The notes under the pieces are model-generated. The model saw nothing but the letters and a program-made list of their open reading frames with translations, was not told where the DNA came from and did not search any database. The translations under genes were made by a program, and so were the position numbers. This document shows positions 33,435 to 39,462 of a DNA stretch of 39,462 nucleotides, piece by piece. The stretch is from NCBI GenBank assembly GCA_946404865.1, contig CAMJFC010000023.1, forward strand, positions 1-39,462. Direction: 5' to 3'. Source of the stretch: an uncultured Prevotellaceae bacterium. GTDB lineage: Bacteria; Bacteroidota; Bacteroidia; Bacteroidales; Bacteroidaceae. The first letter of the stretch is position 1; each line of letters opens with the position of its first letter.

Positions 33435-35831
33435 ATGATGAGAATGATGACCCTGGCTTGCCTTTTCATGTCGTGCATCATGTGGCTCAGCGCCCAATCT
33501 ATCCATGTGGCTACCACAGGTGATGACAACAACCCCGGCACTGCCGACGCTCCCCTGCTCACCATCCACAAAGCCGTGGAACAGGTGCAGCCCGGCGACA
33601 CCATCTGGGTGCACGGTGGCACCTACACCATCAGCGAACGCATCAAGATTCCAGAGAAGGCGACCACGCCCGACCGGCGCTGCTACCTCTGGGCGGTTCC
33701 GGGTGAGACCGTGGTCATCGACGGCTCTGCCATGTACCATACCACCAAGGCGGATTTCAAGATGGGACGCTGCATCTACGTCAACCATCTGGCCAACTAC
33801 TGGCACTTCAAAGGACTGACGCTCTGCAATGCCGAGGACAACGGCATGAAGGTGGAGGGGTCGTACAACATCATCGAGCAGTGTGTCTTCCACGACAACA
33901 ACGACACAGGCCTGCAGATTGGCATGTACAAAGACTTTGAAATCGAAGAGACGAAGTCGCTGCCCAAAGGCGAACCGCAGTTCAACCCTGGTTACCAGTT
34001 CTGCCGTGGCAATATCGTCATCAACTGCGATGCCTATAACAACAACGACAGCCGCGAGTATAACGGCACGGATGACGGTGGCGATGCCGACGGTTTCGCC
34101 TGCAAACTGTTCCCCGGTCCCGGTACGGAGTTTCATGGTTGCCGGGCATGGACCAACAGCGATGACAACTGGGACCTCTACATGGTCTATCATCCCGTGG
34201 TCATCGACAGTTGCTGGGCCTATCATGCCGGCTACTTCCCCGACGGGTCTGTGGGCAAGAACGGCAACGGATTCAAACTGGGCGGCGGCGGGACGGCCGG
34301 TGGCGCTGCCTTCGACCAGTCGCTCGGCGCCCATGTGGTGACCAACTGTGTGTCGTTCGGCAACTTGCACAAGGGCTTCGACCAAAACAATGCCTACGAG
34401 GGCATGTATATCTTCAACTGCACCGCTTGGAGCAATGAATTTAATTACCGCTTCCCCACCATCTTCAAATATGGCGGCATGATGATACGCAACTGCATCG
34501 GATGGGGAGCCAGCGTAGAAAACCATGAGTTCCTCTCTGGCGATAAAGAGGGCGTGCAGGTGCCCAACACTGACTATAACTCCTGGACCACACTCGACCA
34601 GTGCAGTCCCTACAAGGAAAGCACGAAGGTGGGCAAAGCCCCCAACCTGACGAAAGACTACTCCGGCGAGTTCATCTCGCTCAGCGTCAGCGACTTCATG
34701 GCACCACGCGAGGCCGACGGCTCCTTGCCCAAAAACGGGTTCGCACGGCTGAAAACCGGGTCGGTCATGAAAGACAAGGGCACGCCTATCGTGTGCTTCA
34801 CCCCCGAACGGCACCTGCCATTGGAGGAGGCGACGGCGGCTTATCTGGAACTGATCACAGCCGATGACATCACCATCCCCTACAACGACGATGCGCCCGA
34901 CTTCGGCGCGTTCGAGTTGGACGGTGTTCCTGCCGACATCGTAGTGCCCGAGAAGGCAACATTAGAGTGCAAGACAGGCAATGCCGTGCAGGAGGTGATG
35001 CGTGGCGATGCCATCGATGATATCGTCTATGAGATGGGCGGCGCAGCCACAGGATGTACTGTAAGCGGACTGGCTGAGGGACTGACTTATTCCGTCGAGG
35101 GCAACCTCATCACCATCAGCGGCACTCCGACGGCCAGTTGCACCTTTATCGTGACCGTGACGGGCGGACCGCGCGACGTGACCACCACGGGCATCATCAC
35201 CTGCGTGACACCGTTCCGGGTGCTCACCGGCGACTGGTATCCCTTCCAAGACGAGTGGGATGCGTTGCCCGACGATCTGCAGGGGGTGCTCGAAATTGTG
35301 ACGGGCGACGCCGACCATCCCTCGCGCATCGACCCCGCATATGTGGAGAGCGACGGCAGCATCCCCGGCGGTTGCACCATCGGCGCATTTGTGATGGGCC
35401 GCAACAACGGCGGCGCCCGTTGGAATTTCTCGGAGGGTGTGTTGCAATTGCTCGTCAACCTGCACATCACGGGTGGACGGACATTCAAAATTGATTATAC
35501 GTTGGCCGACGGAACACATAAGACCGCCAATGTGGCGAAGATGAGCAAGGGCACCTACTGCTCTTGGGATGTGCTGGCACAGGCTGGCATCGACGAGGCG
35601 ACAGCCCAGAACATCCGTAATATCTCGCTCATCAACAACAACAGCGGCGGCGAGGTGCGCCTCTACGATATGTATGTGCGTGTGCCCGTGGCATCGCCCA
35701 CCGCCATCCGTAACCTCAACACTGACGGCAAGACCGACGTTCGGGTGCGCAAATACATCCTCGACGGACGTATCGTCATCGAGCGTGCCGGACAACGCTA
35801 CAACGCAGTAGGGGAGAGGCTGGTCAGATAG
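33435..35831 (+). CDS. Secreted PL9-like pectate lyase with C-terminal Ig-like and sugar-binding-like modules
   Basis: The start MMRMMTLACLFMSC at 33435 gives 798 residues with a signal ending in WLSAQ; nine more codons upstream add nothing recognisable. The beta-helix core resembles that of the lyase at 25619: VEQVQPGDTIWVHGGTY, DNGMKVEGSYNIIEQCVF, GGDADGFACKLF with the probable base lysine, CRAWTNSDDNWDLYM, and NGNGFKLGGGG. It is followed by an Ig-like segment (EGLTYSVEGNLITISGTPTA) and a beta-rich module (GDWYPFQDEWDALPDD, then NISLINNNSGGEVRLYDMYV) that may bind carbohydrate. The end (RKYILDGRIVIERAGQRYN) is a shortened sorting tail. It should cleave pectate outside the cell. A long hairpin follows the gene. 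Confidence 0.88.
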   Translation: MMRMMTLACLFMSCIMWLSAQSIHVATTGDDNNPGTADAPLLTIHKAVEQVQPGDTIWVHGGTYTISERIKIPEKATTPDRRCYLWAVPGETVVIDGSAMYHTTKADFKMGRCIYVNHLANYWHFKGLTLCNAEDNGMKVEGSYNIIEQCVFHDNNDTGLQIGMYKDFEIEETKSLPKGEPQFNPGYQFCRGNIVINCDAYNNNDSREYNGTDDGGDADGFACKLFPGPGTEFHGCRAWTNSDDNWDLYMVYHPVVIDSCWAYHAGYFPDGSVGKNGNGFKLGGGGTAGGAAFDQSLGAHVVTNCVSFGNLHKGFDQNNAYEGMYIFNCTAWSNEFNYRFPTIFKYGGMMIRNCIGWGASVENHEFLSGDKEGVQVPNTDYNSWTTLDQCSPYKESTKVGKAPNLTKDYSGEFISLSVSDFMAPREADGSLPKNGFARLKTGSVMKDKGTPIVCFTPERHLPLEEATAAYLELITADDITIPYNDDAPDFGAFELDGVPADIVVPEKATLECKTGNAVQEVMRGDAIDDIVYEMGGAATGCTVSGLAEGLTYSVEGNLITISGTPTASCTFIVTVTGGPRDVTTTGIITCVTPFRVLTGDWYPFQDEWDALPDDLQGVLEIVTGDADHPSRIDPAYVESDGSIPGGCTIGAFVMGRNNGGARWNFSEGVLQLLVNLHITGGRTFKIDYTLADGTHKTANVAKMSKGTYCSWDVLAQAGIDEATAQNIRNISLINNNSGGEVRLYDMYVRVPVASPTAIRNLNTDGKTDVRVRKYILDGRIVIERAGQRYNAVGERLVR

Positions 35832-35859
35832 AAACTTACTCAGCGAGTTGGCACTGACA

Positions 35860-35901
35860 TCACGGTCTGCTTTTACCCATCGAGGTAAAAGCAGACCGTG
35901 A
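35860..35901 (+). terminator. Long stem-loop after the second pectate lyase gene
   Basis: Two 18-bp arms (35860-35877 and 35884-35901) pair perfectly around a 6-nt loop. Only TATTTG follows, so it is either a terminator without a full U tract or an mRNA-stabilising hairpin. Confidence 0.7.
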
Positions 35902-35986
35902 TATTTGCACATATCACAAGTGTTTTGACACATTTTTCAGCATCAGTATCCATTTTTTCGAGAGCAACAATTCATAGGCAAAAAAG

Positions 35987-36016
35987 TTGGTGTCTCAGTT
36001 TTTTTTTGTACTTTTG
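35987..36016 (+). promoter_or_regulatory. Promoter of the GH26 mannanase gene
   Basis: TTG (35987-35989) and TACTTTTG (36009-36016) are 19 bp apart, the canonical Bacteroidetes spacing. The start codon is 38 bp further on. Confidence 0.7.
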
Positions 36017-36053
36017 CACGCAAAGGAAAAACAAACCAACAGATTGACTTGAA

Positions 36054-37280
36054 ATGAATGCCAAAACTGCAAAAACAGCCATCCTCACCGTTGCACTTTG
36101 GTTGTGCTACACGATGGTGGCTGCGGCACCGATGAAGAAATCCGCTGAAGCAGAGGCACTGATGAGCTACCTGCAAAGCATCTATGGACAGAAAACACTG
36201 TCAGGCACGATGGCCAATGTGAATTGGAACATCAATGAGGCGCAATGGGTGCACCAGCACACTGGTGTCTGGCCTGCACTCAACTGCTTCGACTACATCC
36301 ACCTGCCTTTCACCTCGAAGGGGGGATGGATAGACTACTCCAACACCTCGGTGGTGGAACAATGGCACAATGCGGGCGGCATTGTCGCCATCATGTGGCA
36401 CTGGAACATGCCTGCCAATAGCGGAGGCGGCTACTCGTTCTACTACGGCACCAAGAGCGACCAGACCACCTTTGATGTGAAGAAAATCTTCAACACCTCA
36501 TCGACGGAATACCAGCGCATGATGAGCGACATCGACAAGGTGGCCGACCTGCTGCTCCTCCTCAAACAGAAGGGCATTCCCGTGTTGTGGCGGCCTCTGC
36601 ACGAGGCCGGTGGACAGTGGTTCTGGTGGGGCATGGACCCCGAAGCGTGCAATGAGTTGTGGCGTGTCATGTACGACCGTTTTGAGCAGAAAGGGCTCGA
36701 CAACCTCATCTGGGTGTGGACGCAGTCGTCGGCATGGGGAAAACCCTACAGCGACGGCTATCGGTGGTATCCCGGCGATGAGTATGTGGACATCGTAGGC
36801 ATGGATATCTATAACAACACCAATGCCAGCAATATCTATACCACCTGCTATCAATTCCTCACCGACGCGTCGCCCGACAAACTCGTGGCACTGACCGAGT
36901 GCGGCAATGTGGCGCAAATCGGACAGCAGTGGAGCAGCGGGGCCAAATGGCTCTTCTTCATGCCTTGGTATGATTACGACCGCACCAAAGACACCTCTGC
37001 GGCGGCATTCAAGAGCACCGTCCACTCACACGCCAATGCCGCTTGGTGGAACGAGGCGTTCAACCACGATTACGTGCTCACCCGCGATGATGTGAAGGAC
37101 GCCATGACGAGTGGTATCCACGAGGTGGACACCTATTCCCAAGAGAATGCCAACCCGTCGTCGTCCGCTCCGTTCCTTGACAGCGATGCCTATTATACGC
37201 TCGATGGCAGAAAGGTGATCCACCCGCAGCGGCATGGTGTCTATATCCATCGGGGAAAAAGTATAATAGTAAAAGAATAA
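36054..37280 (+). CDS. Secreted GH26 endo-beta-mannanase
   Basis: The protein has 408 residues with a signal ending in MVAAA. GH26 hallmarks are clear: the acid/base glutamate in WRPLHEAGGQWFWWG (near residue 183), the nucleophile glutamate in ALTECGN (near 281), and the sugar-stacking region WHWNMP. The (beta/alpha)8 barrel runs from about 30 to 350. The last 30 residues (YYTLDGRKVIHPQRHGVYIH) are a type IX sorting tail. It hydrolyses internal beta-1,4-mannosidic bonds in mannan and glucomannan. It has its own strong promoter and may read through into the deacetylase/glycosyltransferase pair. Between its stop and the next start (37353) is an A-rich repeat (AAAAAAGTAAAAAGGT type, 37281-37310). 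Confidence 0.92.
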   Translation: MNAKTAKTAILTVALWLCYTMVAAAPMKKSAEAEALMSYLQSIYGQKTLSGTMANVNWNINEAQWVHQHTGVWPALNCFDYIHLPFTSKGGWIDYSNTSVVEQWHNAGGIVAIMWHWNMPANSGGGYSFYYGTKSDQTTFDVKKIFNTSSTEYQRMMSDIDKVADLLLLLKQKGIPVLWRPLHEAGGQWFWWGMDPEACNELWRVMYDRFEQKGLDNLIWVWTQSSAWGKPYSDGYRWYPGDEYVDIVGMDIYNNTNASNIYTTCYQFLTDASPDKLVALTECGNVAQIGQQWSSGAKWLFFMPWYDYDRTKDTSAAAFKSTVHSHANAAWWNEAFNHDYVLTRDDVKDAMTSGIHEVDTYSQENANPSSSAPFLDSDAYYTLDGRKVIHPQRHGVYIHRGKSIIVKE

Positions 37281-37352
37281 AAAAGTAAAAAGGTAAAAAA
37301 GTAAAAATCTCCATCTGCTTATGTGGTAAGTGGAGTTTGCGAAAAAAATAAT

Positions 37353-38144
37353 ATGATTCTACTTAGTTTCGACACAGAAGAGTTTGATGTGCCCCGTGAA
37401 CACGGGGTGGACTACGATACGCTCAAGGAAGGTATGGCGGTGTCGGTGGAAGGCACCCGCAGAATCCTCGACGTGCTGAAGGACAATGGTGTGTGCGCCA
37501 CCTTCTTCTGCACGGGCAATTTCGTGCAGCATGCTCCCGACATCATCCGGCGCATCATCAGCGAAGGACACGAAGTGGCATGTCATGGCGTTGACCACTG
37601 GCAACCCAAGGAGACCGACGTGAGCGAGTCGAAAAGGATTCTCGACGAGGCCACAGGGCTGTCATCACGCGGCTACCGCCAGCCCAGGATGTTCCCCGTG
37701 AGCGATGAGGCCATCCGTGATGCCGGCTATCTGTATAACTCATCGCTCAATCCCGCTTTCATCCCCGGACGCTATATGCACCTGACCGACCCGCGCACCT
37801 GTTTCATGAAAGAGGGCGTGTTGCAGATACCTGCCTCCGTGACCCCGTGGATACGATTCCCCCTGTTCTGGTTGTCGTTGCACAACCTGCCCCAGTGGCT
37901 GTATCACTATATGGTGCGCCGGGTTGTGAAGCACGACGGTTATTTCGTCACCTATTTCCATCCGTGGGAGTTTTACGACCTCAAAGAGCATCCCGAACTC
38001 AAGATGCCGTTCATCATCCGCAACCATAGTGGTCGGCAGATGTCAGAGCGGCTCGACCGTCTCATCAAGATGCTGAAGCAACGCGGACATCAGTTCACCA
38101 CCTTCACTCCGTTTGCCGAAGAGAAAGTGAAGCAACTGTCCTGA
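37353..38144 (+). CDS. NodB-family polysaccharide deacetylase
   Basis: Starting at ATG 37353 (MILLSFDTEEFD) gives 263 residues; the ten upstream codons to 37323 have no support. Motif 1 is SFDTEEFD with the metal and base aspartates, motif 2 is CHGVDHW with the metal-binding histidines, and YFHPWEF is the late His-containing motif typical of the exopolysaccharide/DUF3473 branch. No signal peptide is seen, so the enzyme probably acts in the cytoplasm or at the inner face of the membrane. It is followed after 32 bp by a GtrB-like glycosyltransferase. This pairing recalls ArnD (NodB-fold deformylase) with ArnC, which together make a deacylated sugar on undecaprenyl phosphate; the sugar here is unknown. 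Confidence 0.85.
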   Translation: MILLSFDTEEFDVPREHGVDYDTLKEGMAVSVEGTRRILDVLKDNGVCATFFCTGNFVQHAPDIIRRIISEGHEVACHGVDHWQPKETDVSESKRILDEATGLSSRGYRQPRMFPVSDEAIRDAGYLYNSSLNPAFIPGRYMHLTDPRTCFMKEGVLQIPASVTPWIRFPLFWLSLHNLPQWLYHYMVRRVVKHDGYFVTYFHPWEFYDLKEHPELKMPFIIRNHSGRQMSERLDRLIKMLKQRGHQFTTFTPFAEEKVKQLS

Positions 38145-38176
38145 AAAAAGAACCTGTCATTCATAATCCCTACGAT

Positions 38177-39115
38177 ATGCTTAAATTATCCATTGTATCG
38201 CCCTGTTATAACGAAGAAGAGGTGCTTGAGAAATCGGCAGAGCGTTTAGACGCACTCTTCGATGACTTGATAGAAAAAGGAAAGATTGCCGCCGACAGTT
38301 TCGTGCTGTTCGTCAACGACGGCAGCTGCGACCGCACGTGGGACATCATCCGAGGGTTGAGTGAGCGCAATCAGCGCTTCCACGGTGTCTGCCTGGCCCA
38401 TAACGTAGGTCACCAACACGCCATCATGGCGGGGATGATGGAGGCACGTCACGACGCCGACGCTGTGATTACCATCGATGCCGACCTGCAAGACGACTTG
38501 AAGTGCATCGAAGAGATGATCGACGCTTACGCGGAAGGGTTCGACATCGTCTATGGCGTGAAAGTGTCGCGCACTGCCGACCCGGTCCTCAAGCGCATGA
38601 CCGCCGTGGCTTTTTATAAGTTGCAGAAGAAGATGGGTGTGGAGAGTATCTTCAACCATGCCGACTTCCGTTTCCTCAGCCGGCGGGTGCTCGACGCACT
38701 GTCGGAATATGGTGAGCGTAACCTCTATCTGCGCGGGCTGATACCCCAAATCGGCTATGCCGCCACCACCGTGGACGATACCATCTCGGAGCGGCAGGCC
38801 GGCAAGTCGAAATACACCTTGGGCAAGATGCTCAACCTGGCCATCGACGGCATCACGTCGTTTTCCGTGCGGCCTATCTATCTCATCTTGTATCTCGGGG
38901 TCGTCTTCCTCTTCATCAGTCTGCTCATCGGACTGTACGTGCTGATTTCCCTCATCATCGGTTCGGCTGAGCATGGTTGGGCCTCACTCATCCTGAGTGT
39001 CTGGTTCGTCGGCGGCGTCATCGTGCTGAGCATCGGCGGCGTAGGCCTCTATGTCGGAAAGATTTACACCGAAGTGAAGCACCGCCCGCTGTATCATATC
39101 AAGGAGAAATGTTGA
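38177..39115 (+). CDS. GT2 polyprenyl-phosphate glycosyltransferase, GtrB/ArnC/DPM1-like
   Basis: The protein has 312 residues. The GT-A fold shows LSIVSPCYNEEEVL, VNDGSCDRTWDII, the metal-binding DADLQDDL and the HADFRFLSRRVLD region. The ERQAGKSKYTLGKML segment precedes two C-terminal membrane helices (about 235-260 and 268-295). These features define inner-membrane enzymes that move a sugar from a nucleotide onto undecaprenyl phosphate for later transfer in the periplasm. Its partner is the NodB deacetylase 32 bp upstream. No flippase (GtrA or ArnE/F) or periplasmic transferase is present in the window; the genes may lie beyond it or elsewhere. The stop codon overlaps the start of the downstream repeat module U. 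Confidence 0.92.
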   Translation: MLKLSIVSPCYNEEEVLEKSAERLDALFDDLIEKGKIAADSFVLFVNDGSCDRTWDIIRGLSERNQRFHGVCLAHNVGHQHAIMAGMMEARHDADAVITIDADLQDDLKCIEEMIDAYAEGFDIVYGVKVSRTADPVLKRMTAVAFYKLQKKMGVESIFNHADFRFLSRRVLDALSEYGERNLYLRGLIPQIGYAATTVDDTISERQAGKSKYTLGKMLNLAIDGITSFSVRPIYLILYLGVVFLFISLLIGLYVLISLIIGSAEHGWASLILSVWFVGGVIVLSIGGVGLYVGKIYTEVKHRPLYHIKEKC

Positions 39116-39200
39116 ATTTTGAATGTTGACGAGTTGTTGAGGACTTTGTCCGAAAAATTTTGAATTGTCGCCTGCGGCGATGAAGAATGATTCAATGTTG
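39113..39200. repeat. Module U, copy 2
   Basis: This is a relative of 32390-32478: TTGAATTTTGAATGTTGAC, then GAGTTGTTGAGGACTTTGTC, then a CGCC-TGC-GGCG hairpin. It starts at the glycosyltransferase stop codon and here precedes the hairpin array. Confidence 0.75.
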
Positions 39201-39206
39201 AATTAT

Positions 39207-39338
39207 TCGGCCTTGCGGCCGAGGTGGATTTAAACGAACACTAATAGCACGAATATACCGAATATTTCGGCCTCACGGCCGAAGGGGTTCTGAGTCTAAG
39301 GATTATAGGAATCAAGGAATTGTCGGCCTTGCGGCCGA
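39207..39338. repeat. Second hairpin array: three hairpins with spacers A and B
   Basis: Hairpins TCGGCC-loop-GGCCGA start at 39207, 39267 and 39323 (loops TTGC, TCAC, TTGC), separated by one A spacer and one B spacer that match those at 31803-32163. Confidence 0.85.
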
Positions 39339-39348
39339 TGAGGAATTT

Positions 39349-39462
39349 GTCGCAGCACGGTGAGCGAAGCGAACACAGATAATCGCAACTCTGTTGCGTA
39401 GATATAGATGCCGGCCCTTTGATGGGCCGAGCATACCTTAGTGTCAGAGCGACGAGGAGGAG
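39349..39462. repeat. 114-bp tail module T, copy 2, reaching the window edge
   Basis: Relative of 32193-32306 in the same orientation, with about six mismatches. It ends at the last base of the window, so the repeated unit may continue outside. With modules U and the array it fills the gene-free stretch from 39116. Confidence 0.8.

Noticed and set aside
33429..34814. 461-residue minus-strand frame opposite the second pectate lyase
   Set aside because: No recognisable domain; the plus-strand frame shows complete PL9 motifs.

Overview
The window looks like a chromosomal segment of a gut- or rumen-type Bacteroidales bacterium, most probably Prevotella or a close relative. The sequence shows TAnnTTTG-type promoter boxes ahead of many genes. 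Secreted proteins end in 'LQGRRV...GIYI..GKKVV' tails of the type IX secretion kind. Membrane-tethered AraC regulators and plant-polysaccharide enzymes (GH3, GH26, two PL9-like pectate lyases) are present, and Shine-Dalgarno sites are hard to find. No rRNA, tRNA, CRISPR array, transposase or phage gene was seen.

Layout. (1) 1-9122, minus strand: an RND efflux operon in the order membrane-fusion protein, RND pump, a 1239-residue Met-rich surface protein, a 55-residue peptide, and a TolC-like outer-membrane lipoprotein cut by the window edge. Two unusual genes therefore sit between pump and outer-membrane channel. (2) 9123-10753: the operon's control region, with a promoter and a duplicated 14-bp operator-like site. 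It is followed by an AraC-type regulator whose frame is broken at a run of 20 G (C on the coding strand), then by a repeat-rich gap holding GTAG-headed REP hairpins in inverted pairs. (3) 10754-18439, minus strand: a GH3 glycosidase, an MmeI-like fused restriction-modification enzyme, and metG. (4) 18499-25506, plus strand: a secreted protein, a solitary one-module NRPS (C-A-PCP-reductase) with a one-base frameshift and several in-frame repeat insertions, and the dipeptidase PepD. (5) 25619-31608: a pectate lyase and a propeller-like secreted protein on the minus strand, diverging from a TPR/transmembrane/AraC regulator with a collagen-like Gly-X-Y hinge coded by 9-bp repeats. (6) 31609-39462: a modular array of TCGGCC...GGCCGA hairpins, then an SH3/SPOR lipoprotein, a second pectate lyase, a GH26 mannanase and a NodB deacetylase/GtrB-like glycosyltransferase pair, then a second copy of the hairpin-array modules that runs off the end.

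How it works together (inference). The GH3, GH26 and PL9 enzymes would attack xylan, mannan and pectin outside the cell or at its surface. No SusC/SusD pair is present, so this is not a classical polysaccharide utilisation locus. The efflux operon is probably controlled by the adjacent membrane-anchored AraC protein. That gene carries two hypermutable tracts: an 8-bp tandem repeat just upstream of its start codon and the 20-C run inside it. The strongest candidate for an undescribed system is this phase-variable, membrane-tethered regulator coupled to an efflux operon that has acquired a Met-rich surface protein and a peptide. The second-best candidates are the modular hairpin array that flanks a 6.5-kb block, and the repeat-riddled NRPS.
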